The notes under the pieces: generated by a model
What the model saw: only the letters and a program-made list of their open reading frames with translations
Database searches by the model: none
What the model was told of the DNA's origin: nothing
Shown here: positions 1 to 8,424 of the stretch, piece after piece
Position numbering within the stretch: position 1 is the stretch's first letter
Layout of the letters: every line of letters begins with the position of its first letter
Position numbers and translations under genes: made by a program
Source: Lancefieldella rimae ATCC 49626
GTDB taxonomy: Bacteria; Actinomycetota; Coriobacteriia; Coriobacteriales; Atopobiaceae
DNA length: 64,000 nt
Direction of reading: 5' to 3'
Assembly (NCBI RefSeq): GCF_000174015.1
Contig: NZ_ACFE01000002.1
Coordinates: 376,430-440,429, forward strand

Positions 1-329
1 TTCGTGGTAAGAACAAGCCACAGTACACGCCCAATGCCGACACAGGTGACTTTGTTGTCATCATCAATGCAGATAAGGTAGTTTTGACTGGCGTTAAAGC
101 TGACCACAAAGAGTACTGGCGTCATTCCGGATATCTCGGTGGTCTGAAGATCGAGTCCTTCCAGGAGGCTATGGAAAAGCATCCGGAGCGTGTGGTTGAG
201 CACGCTGTCAAAGGTATGCTTCCAAAGACCACTCTTGGTCGCAAGCAGGGTATGAAGCTTAAGGTGTATACCGGCGCCGAGCACCCGCATGCTGCACAAA
301 ATCCCGTTAAGATTGAGCTGGAGGACTAA
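1..329 (+). CDS. rplM: 50S ribosomal protein L13 (3' part)
   Basis: The frame is open from the left edge and ends at a TAA at 327-329, so the 5' end lies outside the window. The visible 108 residues match the C-terminal two-thirds of L13, a large-subunit protein that binds 23S rRNA early in assembly. They include the segment [12 protein letters not shown], the GYLGG turn and the closing TLGRKQ...LKVY...HPHAAQNP block. rpsI follows after 2 nt, the usual L13-S9 operon in bacteria, so the two are presumably co-transcribed. Identity is clear; only the start is missing. Confidence 0.96.
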   Translation, partial: RGKNKPQYTPNADTGDFVVIINADKVVLTGVKADHKEYWRHSGYLGGLKIESFQEAMEKHPERVVEHAVKGMLPKTTLGRKQGMKLKVYTGAEHPHAAQNPVKIELED

Positions 330-331
330 CG

Positions 332-727
332 ATGGCTGATAAAACTGCAGTTTATACCGGCACCGGTCGTCGTAAAGAGGCTGTTGCTCGTGTTCGTCTT
401 ATTCCCGGTACCGGTAAAGTAACCGTCAACGGTCGCGAGGCAACCACATACTTTGGTCGCCAGCAGCTTGTTGATAACGCAGTGGCTCCACTGCGCATCA
501 CTGATACCCTTGGTCATTTCGACGTTTTCGCCAATTGCGATGGCGGCGGCATCAACGGTCAGTCCGGCGCTCTGCGTCTGGGCATCGCACGCGCACTTCT
601 CGAGGCAGGCGAGTATCGTGATGACCTCAAGAAGGCCGGCTACCTCACCCGCGATTCTCGCGCGGTCGAGCGTAAGAAGTACGGTCTGAAGAAGGCACGT
701 AAGCGCCCGCAGTTCTCAAAGCGTTAA
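332..727 (+). CDS. rpsI: 30S ribosomal protein S9
   Basis: 131 residues, the usual length for S9. Visible landmarks are [14 protein letters not shown] at the N-terminus, the central [18 protein letters not shown] region and the basic C-terminal tail ending in QFSKR, which in the family reaches the tRNA in the P site. The ATG lies 2 nt after the rplM stop, so translation is probably coupled. A hairpin with a T-run follows at 762-797 and probably ends the operon. Confidence 0.97.
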   Translation: MADKTAVYTGTGRRKEAVARVRLIPGTGKVTVNGREATTYFGRQQLVDNAVAPLRITDTLGHFDVFANCDGGGINGQSGALRLGIARALLEAGEYRDDLKKAGYLTRDSRAVERKKYGLKKARKRPQFSKR

Positions 728-761
728 GGTTTTTGGGAGCAAGGTTTTGCTCAAAGTGTAC

Positions 762-797
762 AAGGGTCTGTCGTTTTTTACGATGGACCCTTTTTTG
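762..797 (+). terminator. Rho-independent terminator after rpsI
   Basis: AAGGGTC at 763 pairs with GACCCTT at 786 across a T-rich loop, and a run of T follows. It sits about 35 nt after the rpsI stop and before glmM, so it probably ends the L13-S9 transcript. Confidence 0.7.
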
Positions 798-939
798 TGC
801 CGTCAAGATGTCATTTTCACGTAAAATATATATACCGCTGTGCTGTTTATGCACGGGGTAAAAAGCGAGAAGAACATGCAAGTATTGCCGTGTTGTAGGC
901 GGCACGGTGGCGTGACATGAGATATAGCAAGGAGCTGCT

Positions 940-2283
940 ATGAAGTATTTTGGTACCGATGGCTTTAGAGGGCGCGCAAACGAGGGACTCAACGTTGACC
1001 ATGCGTATAAGATCGGCCGTTTCATTGGCTGGTATTACGGACTTCGCCAGGCTCGACGTGCCCGTGTGATTTTGGGAAAGGATACGCGCCGTTCCAGCTA
1101 TATGTTTGAGTCCGCACTGGTCTCGGGCCTTGTTGCCTCCGGGGCAGACGCATATATCTTGCACGTTATCCCAACGCCGGGCGTGAGCTATGAGGTTGTT
1201 GATGGGGCCTTTGATTGTGGCGTTATGATTACCGCTTCACACAATCCCTTTACCGACAACGGCATCAAGCTGGTAAACAAAGACGGCTATAAGATGGAAG
1301 AGGAAATTCTTGAGCAGCTTGAGAATTATATCGACAACAAGTTTGAGGTTCCTCTCGCCACCGGAGAGCAAATCGGATGCACCGTTGATTATATGCAGGG
1401 TCGTAACCGGTATATCTCCAGCTTGATTGCGTCATGTGGCTTTAGCCTCCAGGGTATGAAGATTGGCCTTGATTGCGCCAACGGTGCCGCTTCAAGCGTT
1501 GCTCGCCCTGTTTTTGATGCACTGGGCGCAGAAACGCATGTCATCAATAATGCCCCTAACGGCCTGAACATCAACGTAGACTGCGGCTCCACGCACATCG
1601 ACCAGCTGCAGCGCTTTGTCGTGCAAAATGGGCTTGACGTGGGTTTTGCCTACGACGGAGATGCCGACCGTTGCCTTGCAGTTGACGAGCGCGGTCATGT
1701 GGTTGACGGCGATCTCATCTTGTATGTGTGCGGCTGCTATCTGAATAAATATGGCCGCCTTGCAAAGCAGACGGTCGTCACCACCGTTATGAGCAACTTT
1801 GGGCTGTTCAAAGCCTTTGAGGACGCGGGACTTTCCTACGAAAAGACCGACGTGGGTGACAAAAACGTGTATGCGTGCATGAATGAACACGAGTATAGCC
1901 TCGGCGGCGAGCAGTCCGGCCATATTATTTTTGGCGATCTTGAAAAGACCGGCGACGGCATCATGACGAGTCTCCGCATCATGGAAGTTCTTCGTGCCGA
2001 GCGCGAGAAACTCTCCGAGCTTGTCCGTCCCGTTCGCCTGTATCCGCAACAGTTGGTAAACGTTCGGGTGACGGATAAGAATGCCGCCATTGGTTCCACC
2101 TCCGTTACTGCGGCTATAGCTGCTGCCGAGAAGTACTTGGAGGGTGACGGCCGCGTTCTCGTGCGCGCATCCGGCACCGAGCCGCTTATTCGAGTGCTTG
2201 CAGAGGCGTCATCGGAGCGGCTTTGCCAAGAGGCAAACAACATTGTTCTGAAGTCGCTTGAGCCCTTCAAATGTATGGCATAG
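940..2283 (+). CDS. glmM: Phosphoglucosamine mutase GlmM
   Basis: 447 residues, full family length. The enzyme converts glucosamine-6-phosphate to glucosamine-1-phosphate for UDP-GlcNAc and peptidoglycan synthesis. Visible motifs are the N-terminal FGTDGFRG, the catalytic serine loop TASHNP (Ser about 100), the magnesium loop DGDADR near 239 and the phosphate-binding RASGTEPLIRV near 408. AAGGAG at 928-933 precedes the ATG. It heads a plus-strand run glmM-acpS-nnr-alr-UDG-tsaE with short gaps. glmU, the next enzyme of the pathway, is at 44321-45712 in the same window, outside this cluster. Confidence 0.96.
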   Translation: MKYFGTDGFRGRANEGLNVDHAYKIGRFIGWYYGLRQARRARVILGKDTRRSSYMFESALVSGLVASGADAYILHVIPTPGVSYEVVDGAFDCGVMITASHNPFTDNGIKLVNKDGYKMEEEILEQLENYIDNKFEVPLATGEQIGCTVDYMQGRNRYISSLIASCGFSLQGMKIGLDCANGAASSVARPVFDALGAETHVINNAPNGLNINVDCGSTHIDQLQRFVVQNGLDVGFAYDGDADRCLAVDERGHVVDGDLILYVCGCYLNKYGRLAKQTVVTTVMSNFGLFKAFEDAGLSYEKTDVGDKNVYACMNEHEYSLGGEQSGHIIFGDLEKTGDGIMTSLRIMEVLRAEREKLSELVRPVRLYPQQLVNVRVTDKNAAIGSTSVTAAIAAAEKYLEGDGRVLVRASGTEPLIRVLAEASSERLCQEANNIVLKSLEPFKCMA

Positions 2284-2295
2284 CGCAGGTGTCGT

Positions 2296-2808
2296 ATGGC
2301 TCTTGCAGGTATTGGCGTTGACATGCTGGAGATTGCGCGTATGCAGCACGCTCTTGATGAGAGGCCTTATTTTATTCGCCGTCTGTTTACGGAAGACGAG
2401 CGTATGTATTGCGAACATACCGCACGGCCGGCTGAGCACTATGCCGGTCGTTTTGCCGCGCGCGAGGCCGTGCTTAAAGCACTCGGTTTGGGCTTTGGTA
2501 ATGGCGTCGGAATAACGGACGTCTCGGTGGTACGGGATGATTCGGGGCGTCCGCATGTACTTCTCGCCGGTCGTGCAGCCGAAGTTGCCCGCGAGCAGGG
2601 AGTTCGTGAAGTGGCTTTGTCCATTTCACATACGCGTGACGTTGCGGTAGCGAATGCGGTTGCTGTGACGGATGTGGTGCGCCCGAAACCTGACGAAAAA
2701 GAAGACGCAGCTAAAGCGCTTGCGGTGTCATTCAAAGAAGCCCGCTCGGTAATCGACGAGTTGGAGCGCGTGCAAGAAACTATAATGGATACCGTTGATG
2801 AGGCATGA
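2296..2808 (+). CDS. acpS: Holo-[acyl-carrier-protein] synthase with C-terminal extension
   Basis: AcpS transfers 4'-phosphopantetheine from CoA to apo-ACP for fatty acid synthesis. Family signatures are the N-terminal GIGVDMLEI (metal-binding Asp), FAAREAVLKALG (metal-binding Glu) and SISHTRDVAVANA. The protein is 170 residues against about 120 for typical AcpS. The extra C-terminal residues after about 130 are charged (KPDEKEDAAKAL...) and look like a helical tail of unknown role. The start is 12 nt after glmM, and the next gene follows after 10 nt. Another possible reading is that the tail derives from a neighbouring fused ORF, but no domain is recognisable. Confidence 0.93.
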   Translation: MALAGIGVDMLEIARMQHALDERPYFIRRLFTEDERMYCEHTARPAEHYAGRFAAREAVLKALGLGFGNGVGITDVSVVRDDSGRPHVLLAGRAAEVAREQGVREVALSISHTRDVAVANAVAVTDVVRPKPDEKEDAAKALAVSFKEARSVIDELERVQETIMDTVDEA

Positions 2809-2818
2809 GGAGTAAAAC

Positions 2819-4435
2819 ATGCAGCCTGTTTTGAATGTTGAAGACATTAAACGTGTTGAGGTATCTCTCACCCGTGTGGGCGTAAGCGTATCCGAGCTTA
2901 TGCATCGTGCCGGATATGCGGCGGCTCAGGAAGTTTTGAACCTGGGCGGATCCATCGATAACGTGGTGATTCTTGCCGGTATGGGCAACAACGGCGGCGA
3001 TGGATGGGTGGCCGCCGAAGCATTGCGTTCTCGCAACGTAAACGTGAAAGTCATCACTCCCATTGAGCCCGATCAGATTTCGGGAGATCTTGCGCGCCAG
3101 ATGGCACAGCGCGCGGTTCGCTCTGGAGTATCGGTGCTGGTGGGGCCTCCAAAAACCGAGCTTGCCGACTTGCTTTCAACAACCGATGCCGTTTTGGACT
3201 GTATGCTGGGCACCGGCTTTCACGGAAAAGTCCGCGCTCCTTTTGACATTTGGATTGAGACGCTTAACGAATCGGGCGCACGGGTGCTTGCGGTGGATGT
3301 ACCGTCGGGTTTGGATTCCCAGACGGGTCACGCGGAAGGCGCGTGTGTCATTGCGGATATGACCGTTACCATGATTGCTCTCAAGCCGGGTCTTTTGGCC
3401 GATGCGGGCCGTGACGTGTGCGGCTCCATTGTGGTGGCACCGCTTGCGGAACAAACCGAGCGCTTGGTAGTCGATGCGGACCCCGTGGCATGGCGCACCG
3501 ATCTTGAGGATTATCTCACCAATATTCCGGCACAACTTAATGATGTCGATAAGTTCTCGCGTGGTTCGGTGCTTGTGGTGGGAGGTTCTTCTCGCTTCCC
3601 GGGAGCGGTCGTGATGGCCGCTCGCTCTGCCGCGCGTGCGGGAGCAGGATATGTAACCTTGGCGGTTCCGGAGGCCATCGTGCCTATCGTACAGATTCAA
3701 TGCCCCGAGATTCCCGTGGTGGGATTGCCGTGCGACGCCGAGGGCGTGCTGACGGAGGATGCCGTTTCTTCGGTGGCAGAGCTCGCCGGTATGCGTACGG
3801 TGACTTTGGTCGGTCCCGGCATGCGCGTGTCCGGTGGTACCGTGGCGGTGATGTCCTCGCTTATTGACTCCGGACTTCCGCTGGTTGTTGATGCGGATGC
3901 GCTTAATTGCATTGCACGTTTGACCAACAATAACCTTCCTGATTTTCCCGAGGTAACCCGTAGATCCGCTCCGCTTATTCTGACGCCGCATCGCCGCGAG
4001 CTCGGCCGTTTGGTGGGCATGCTTGATACGCCGCCGGCAAGCCTTGTTGAGCAGCTTGATGCGTCTCGCAAAATCATCTGGGCCGATGGTGGCTCTGAAC
4101 TCGTGATTGTTGCAAAGAGCACGGCAACCGCGTGCGTGGGCGTTCAGAAAGCGGTTTTGCCCAAGCCCGGTCCGGCAACGCTTGCAACGGCAGGTTCAGG
4201 CGACGTGCTTTCGGGTATCATTGCCGGTCGTTTGGCGCTTGCAGGTGGCGCTTCCGATGACCTTCCGGTTTTCTGCGCTCTTGCGTGCGAAGTTCATGCC
4301 TATGCGGGACAGCTTGCGGCCGAGAAGTTTGGTACACGCGGGGTCTTGGCATCTGATATTTCGGATGCCATTGGACTTGCCGCTGATACCATTGAGGAAC
4401 AAATTGCGTTTCCGGTGGATACGATGGCAGAGTAG
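2819..4435 (+). CDS. nnr: Bifunctional NAD(P)H-hydrate epimerase / ADP-dependent dehydratase
   Basis: 538 residues with two domains: a YjeF_N epimerase domain (about 1-220, with GMGNNGGDGW near 58) and a C-terminal ribokinase-like dehydratase domain (about 230-520, with TPHRRELGRL and AGSGDVLSGIIAG near 458). The enzyme repairs damaged NAD(P)H hydrates formed by heat or by side reactions. The start follows GAGGAG, 7 nt upstream of the ATG. The acpS-nnr-alr order is common in Gram-positive bacteria, and the dense spacing suggests one operon. Confidence 0.94.
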   Translation: MQPVLNVEDIKRVEVSLTRVGVSVSELMHRAGYAAAQEVLNLGGSIDNVVILAGMGNNGGDGWVAAEALRSRNVNVKVITPIEPDQISGDLARQMAQRAVRSGVSVLVGPPKTELADLLSTTDAVLDCMLGTGFHGKVRAPFDIWIETLNESGARVLAVDVPSGLDSQTGHAEGACVIADMTVTMIALKPGLLADAGRDVCGSIVVAPLAEQTERLVVDADPVAWRTDLEDYLTNIPAQLNDVDKFSRGSVLVVGGSSRFPGAVVMAARSAARAGAGYVTLAVPEAIVPIVQIQCPEIPVVGLPCDAEGVLTEDAVSSVAELAGMRTVTLVGPGMRVSGGTVAVMSSLIDSGLPLVVDADALNCIARLTNNNLPDFPEVTRRSAPLILTPHRRELGRLVGMLDTPPASLVEQLDASRKIIWADGGSELVIVAKSTATACVGVQKAVLPKPGPATLATAGSGDVLSGIIAGRLALAGGASDDLPVFCALACEVHAYAGQLAAEKFGTRGVLASDISDAIGLAADTIEEQIAFPVDTMAE

Positions 4436-4441
4436 GCATAT

Positions 4442-5593
4442 ATGGGGCTTCCAAATAACAGATGGGCATGGGCAGAAATTAACCTTGGAGCGCTCAGACG
4501 CAATGCAAAGGCGTTTAAGGCACAGCTGGCGCGCGGCGTAAAATTCATGGCGATAGTCAAGGCTGACGCTTACGGTCATGGTGCCGCTGCCTGTGCAAAA
4601 GCTCTGCGCAGTGTAGGTGCCGATCAGTTTGGGGTGGCAACGGTCGATGAGGGAATTGCGCTGCGCCAATCGGGTATTGAAGACCCCATTCTTGTACTCA
4701 ACCAGCCGCCTCTTGAGAGCATAGATGACCTTGTGACCTTTGATTTAATGCCGTCGGTCTATGAGATAGATTTTGCGCTTGGCTTTGGCGAGGCGTCTTC
4801 TGCCGCGGGTAAAGTCGGCAAATACCACCTGGCCATTGACAGCGGAATGACCCGTATTGGCGTGAGGCGAGAAGAAGCCCTTGAGCTGAGACGTGCCATT
4901 GATTTCCACCGCGGTCTTGAATGTGCAGGTACGTTTACGCATTTTGCGACGGCAGATCTGCTCGACGACTGGGATTTTGCGCTGCAGGTAAACCGCTTTA
5001 CCGAGGCGGTGTCCGTCATTCATGAGGCGGGCCTTGAGACCGGTCTTGTGCATGCGGATAATACGCCGGGCACGATTCTTCATCCCGATGTGCAGTTTGA
5101 CATGTGCCGGATAGGCATTGGACTGTACGGTCTGCATCCTGCAGAAAACACGATACCGCGCATTGCTTTGGAACCCGTGATGAGTGTTCGCGGTCGAGTT
5201 ACCCGGGCAATCTATCCCAACGTAGGTGACGGTGTGGGGTACGGTTTGACGTGGAGGGTTCCTCGAAAGAACATTCAGGTGGCAACGGTTCCCATTGGGT
5301 ATGCCGACGGTCTTGCACGTTGTCTTTCCAACCGGATGGATGTGCTGGTCGATGGCATGCGCGCGCGCCAGGTGGGCAATATCTGCATGGATCAGTTTAT
5401 GTTTGCCGTTGACATTAATAGGGCACGTTCGTATCGCCCTGGATATGAAGTTATAGAAGGCGACATGGTGACCATTATGGGCGCCGATGGCGATGAGTAC
5501 ATTTCAGCCGATGAGATTGCCAAGCTGAGAGGTACTATAAACTATGAGGTGGTATGCGATTTTGGTATGCGCCTTGATAAAGTTTACCTTTAA
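4442..5593 (+). CDS. alr: Alanine racemase
   Basis: 383 residues, fold type III PLP enzyme that makes D-alanine for peptidoglycan. The PLP lysine is in AIVKADAYGHG (Lys about 40) and the second catalytic base is the Tyr in GVGYGLTW near 265. The C-terminal beta domain carries GNICMDQFM. The ATG lies 6 nt after the nnr stop with only a weak ribosome-binding site, which fits translational coupling. It is the fourth gene of the glmM cluster, and its product feeds the same cell-wall pathway as GlmM. Confidence 0.95.
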   Translation: MGLPNNRWAWAEINLGALRRNAKAFKAQLARGVKFMAIVKADAYGHGAAACAKALRSVGADQFGVATVDEGIALRQSGIEDPILVLNQPPLESIDDLVTFDLMPSVYEIDFALGFGEASSAAGKVGKYHLAIDSGMTRIGVRREEALELRRAIDFHRGLECAGTFTHFATADLLDDWDFALQVNRFTEAVSVIHEAGLETGLVHADNTPGTILHPDVQFDMCRIGIGLYGLHPAENTIPRIALEPVMSVRGRVTRAIYPNVGDGVGYGLTWRVPRKNIQVATVPIGYADGLARCLSNRMDVLVDGMRARQVGNICMDQFMFAVDINRARSYRPGYEVIEGDMVTIMGADGDEYISADEIAKLRGTINYEVVCDFGMRLDKVYL

Positions 5594-5682
5594 TGAAATG
5601 CAGGAAGAAAGGCGCGGTTAGTGCGGCGTGATGAGTGCACTATCGTTTGTTCGATTATGGTTGATTGAAAAGTGGTTAAAAG

Positions 5683-6363
5683 ATGTCCGAGAATCCGTCT
5701 CAACACGTTTCGTCCGTTACACTTGAAGAGGTTCGCGAGCAGATGAGGGATTGTCGCCTCTGCCGGCTTTGCGAAGGGCGCAACACCATTGTCTTTGGTG
5801 ACGGTAACCCCCACGCGCGCGTTATGTTTATCGGCGAAGGACCCGGTAAAAATGAAGACCTCGGCGGAAGGCCGTTTATCGGCGCGGCGGGCAAGAAGCT
5901 CGATGGCTATCTTGCGGCGGCAGGTCTTTCTCGCGACGACATCTTCATTACCAATGTGGTTAAATGCCGACCACCCTCGAACAGAAACCCCCGCCCGGAA
6001 GAAATTGAGGCGTGCGCTCCGTACCTGCGCAATCAGGTTCGCGCCATCTGGCCCGATGCGATTGTGTGCCTGGGTAACTTTGCGTCTCAGTTTATTCTGC
6101 GTACCGAGAAGGGCGTAACATCTCTGCGTGGACGCCTGTATCAGACGGGTCACTTTGTTGTGCTGCCGACGTTTCATCCGGCGGCGACCATCTACCATCC
6201 TGCGTGGGAGCCGCTCTTGACCGATGACTTGCGTCTTTTGGGTCAGTGGCTCCAAGAGCATCCGAAGGGACAGGAGATCCCTGCGGAGCAAGGGGTTCCT
6301 CGAGGACAGGGGATATCTGCGAAGCAGGCATTTTCTCAGGGACGGGAGGCCTCGCATGAGTAA
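5683..6363 (+). CDS. Uracil-DNA glycosylase, family 4 (Fe-S type)
   Basis: 226 residues. Family-4 UDGs remove uracil from DNA and hold a [4Fe-4S] cluster. The N-terminal Cys pair is in MRDCRLCRLC near 22-28 and further ligands are in VKCRPPSNRNP and EIEACAPYL. The active-site motif GEGPGKNEDL is near 49 and the HPAA-type motif TFHPAATIYHP is near the C-terminus. The last 35 residues are low in complexity, rich in Gln, Gly and Glu, and lie outside the fold. The stop overlaps the tsaE start by 8 nt, so the two are translationally coupled. Confidence 0.92.
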   Translation: MSENPSQHVSSVTLEEVREQMRDCRLCRLCEGRNTIVFGDGNPHARVMFIGEGPGKNEDLGGRPFIGAAGKKLDGYLAAAGLSRDDIFITNVVKCRPPSNRNPRPEEIEACAPYLRNQVRAIWPDAIVCLGNFASQFILRTEKGVTSLRGRLYQTGHFVVLPTFHPAATIYHPAWEPLLTDDLRLLGQWLQEHPKGQEIPAEQGVPRGQGISAKQAFSQGREASHE

Positions 6364-6931
6364 GCTTCCTCGCATGGTTGACTCCGGTATTTTCGTATCT
6401 TCTTCCACTGCCGAGACGATTGCTCTTGGCGAGAAGTGCGGAGAGCTTCTCGCGGCCGGCGATGTGTTGGTGCTGACAGGTGATCTTGGAGCGGGAAAGA
6501 CGCAGTTCACCAAAGGTATTGCGCGGGGTATGGGTATCACGGCGGATGTGACAAGCCCTACCTTTACGATAGAGATGGTGTACGAGGGTAGTGTGATGCC
6601 GCTTTATCACTTTGATTTGTACCGGTTGAATGACTCAAGCCAGTTAGATGATATCGGCCTGTTTGATGCCATGGAATCCGATGGTCCTACGGTGATTGAG
6701 TGGGGCGAGCAGTTTGCCGATGATATCGGTGACGACCGCGCTGATGTTTTTATTTCTCGCCTTGACGGCGCTGGTGATGCTAATGCTACCGATGCCGCTA
6801 CTTCCGATCTCGGCGAAGGCACTGGCGATATTTCGGCTACTAGCGCTGAACCTCTGCGAGAGATCCGCTTTGTGGCGCATAACAAGCGCGGTCAAGAGTT
6901 GATTGAGAGACTTGTATTGTTCCTCCACTGA
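6356..6931 (+). CDS. tsaE: tRNA threonylcarbamoyladenosine biosynthesis ATPase TsaE, chimeric 3' end
   Basis: 191 residues from the ATG at 6356. TsaE is the ATPase of the t6A37 tRNA modification complex with TsaB and TsaD. Walker A is GDLGAGKTQF near 41; TSPTFTIE and YHFDLYRL follow. A Thr/Ala/Asp-rich insert lies near 140-165 before the closing strand. The last codons are suspect: in another frame, from about 6916, the DNA already encodes the PTS EIIC remnant (IVPPLITTFA...). The true tsaE end is therefore probably replaced by a few foreign codons. The usual partner tsaB does not follow, which marks a rearrangement or a misjoin at this point. Confidence 0.88.
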   Translation: MSKLPRMVDSGIFVSSSTAETIALGEKCGELLAAGDVLVLTGDLGAGKTQFTKGIARGMGITADVTSPTFTIEMVYEGSVMPLYHFDLYRLNDSSQLDDIGLFDAMESDGPTVIEWGEQFADDIGDDRADVFISRLDGAGDANATDAATSDLGEGTGDISATSAEPLREIRFVAHNKRGQELIERLVLFLH

Positions 6932-7293
6932 TTACCACTTTTGCCGTCCTTTTTGGCAAGAAGTACTTTACGCAAGAAGATCATGATGCCGGCCTGGTTA
7001 ACTTCATTTTGGGTTGTACTCATATTACTGAAGGTGCAATTCCCTTTATGACCAAGAACATTTGGCCTGTCATGCCCATCATGATGCTTGGTTCTTCTAT
7101 TGGTGCCATTCTTACCATTTTCTTTGGGGTACATGATCCGGCTCCTCATGGTGGTTTCTTGGTACTGCCCGTAGTTGATGGTGGCTTGATGTGGGTTGTG
7201 GCAATCCTTATTGGTACTATTGTGGGCGGTCTGCTGTTCTTGCTCTTTAAGCGCGGTCAATACGTGAAGAATGGTAACAAGGTTATTGAGTAG
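6916..7293 (+). pseudogene. PTS fructose-type EIIC component, C-terminal remnant
   Basis: An open frame with no start of its own that reads IVPPLITTFAVLFGKKYF, then HITEGAIPF, then HGGFLVLP and a final hydrophobic helix. This is the C-terminal end of a fructose-family PTS membrane component, about 125 residues of a domain normally near 350 or of a longer fused protein. The 5' part is missing at the junction with tsaE. It cannot form a working permease. A strong hairpin follows at 7369-7405. The fragment marks the left edge of the accessory region. Confidence 0.8.
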
Positions 7294-7368
7294 TTTGGTT
7301 TAATCTCGCCCGCGTTTTCTACATTTTCTTGGGCAGATCACGAAGTCTATCCCGGTAAAGCTTTTATC

Positions 7369-7405
7369 AAAGGAAACTCAGCTTATTGCAAGTTGAGTTT
7401 CCTTT
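7369..7405 (+). terminator. Terminator after the EIIC remnant
   Basis: AAAGGAAACTCA at 7369-7380 pairs perfectly with TGAGTTTCCTTT at 7394-7405 across a 13-nt loop. It lies between the EIIC remnant and the truncated cas1. It probably belongs to the PTS gene, and the cas1 homology begins within about 10 nt of its end. Confidence 0.75.
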
Positions 7406-7411
7406 GTTGTT

Positions 7412-8092
7412 TCTGATGAGAAGAGAAATCCTATAGGTCAGTATTTGCCCTTGTATGGCGCTCACAATACGCCTAAGCGAGTTGTTGAACAGCTTGGATG
7501 GAGTGAACCTTCAAAAAAGCGTGTATGGCAGCGTGTTGTTAGAGATAAGATAACCCATCAGGCGCAGGTTCTTAATGCTCGTGCAAGAGAAGAGATAGGA
7601 CAACAGCTGTTTGGGCTTATTCCAGAGGTTCGGTCAGGAGATACTACAAATAGAGAGGCTCACGCTGCTCGCCTATACTTTCATGCTTTATTTGGGCATG
7701 AATTCTCGCGGGATGATGAAACGCCAATTAATGCAGCGCTTGATTATGGTTATGCGATTCTACTTTCTGCGGTAAATCGTGAGATTGTAGCTCGCGGCTA
7801 TTTGACTCAATCTGGCATCTGCCATAGAAGCGAGTATAACCAGTTTAATCTTGGCTGTGATTTTATGGAACCATTTAGACCGATTGTCGATCGGTTGGTA
7901 TTTGATAACGTTGAAGGTGATTTTACGAAAGATACAAAACGCTTACTGATTGATATGCTTAATCAATCACTTTCTTATCGAGGCGGAGTGTATCGCGTAG
8001 GTTCAATTATCTCGTTGTATGTACAAGACTGTTTGAGTGCACTTAATAAAAGACTATCTATTGATAGCATTGAGGCTTTTGATGCTATATGA
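7412..8092 (+). pseudogene. cas1: cas1 (type II), 5'-truncated
   Basis: The open frame enters Cas1 homology at SDEKRNPIGQYLPLYG, a segment that normally lies about 65-75 residues into type II Cas1. The N-terminal beta domain that forms most of the dimer interface is therefore absent. The catalytic alpha-helical domain remains: the Glu in NREAHAARLYF, the His in CHRSEYNQF and the Glu in DFMEPFRP are all present. About 226 codons remain of a usual 290-300. In-frame TTG codons (for example at 7445) could start a short product, but a functional integrase is unlikely. cas2 overlaps the stop by 4 nt. No cas9 precedes it. Confidence 0.88.
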
Positions 8093-8424
8093 GTGAAAGT
8101 GCCAGGGTTCGTTATATGAGACTTGTTCTGTTCTTTGATCTTCCAGTAGAGACAGCTGTTCAAAGGAAGAATTATAGATTGTTTCGTAAGTTTTTGCTTA
8201 AAGATGGGTTTTTGAGATTACAAGAATCTGTATATGCAAAACTTGTAATTAACGATGGAGCTGCCGGTGCAGCGATTGCACGTGTACGAAAGAATAGACC
8301 TCCCGCTGGTCTTGTGCAAATTCTTAAGGTTACTGAGAGCCAATTTGCAATGATGGACTACATTACAGGGAATCGCGAAGCATATGATGAAGTGGACACT
8401 ATGGAGGAACTCTTGATTTTATGA
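8089..8424 (+). CDS. cas2: CRISPR-associated endonuclease Cas2
   Basis: 111 residues. Cas2 dimers bridge two Cas1 dimers in the spacer integration complex. The ferredoxin-like fold starts with MRLVLFFDLPVET, where the family's conserved Asp follows the first strand, and continues with RLFRKFLLKDGF and LQESVYAKL. The ATG overlaps the cas1 stop (ATGA), and csn2 overlaps the cas2 stop in the same way, so cas1-cas2-csn2 is one coupled operon. A later start at Met10 would also fit. The gene looks intact although cas1 is not. Confidence 0.93.
   Translation: MSESARVRYMRLVLFFDLPVETAVQRKNYRLFRKFLLKDGFLRLQESVYAKLVINDGAAGAAIARVRKNRPPAGLVQILKVTESQFAMMDYITGNREAYDEVDTMEELLIL

Noticed and set aside
3176-3991. 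Long minus-strand open frame opposite nnr
   Set aside because: Shadow of a high-GC coding region: its translation is rich in Arg, His and Gly and has no family features.
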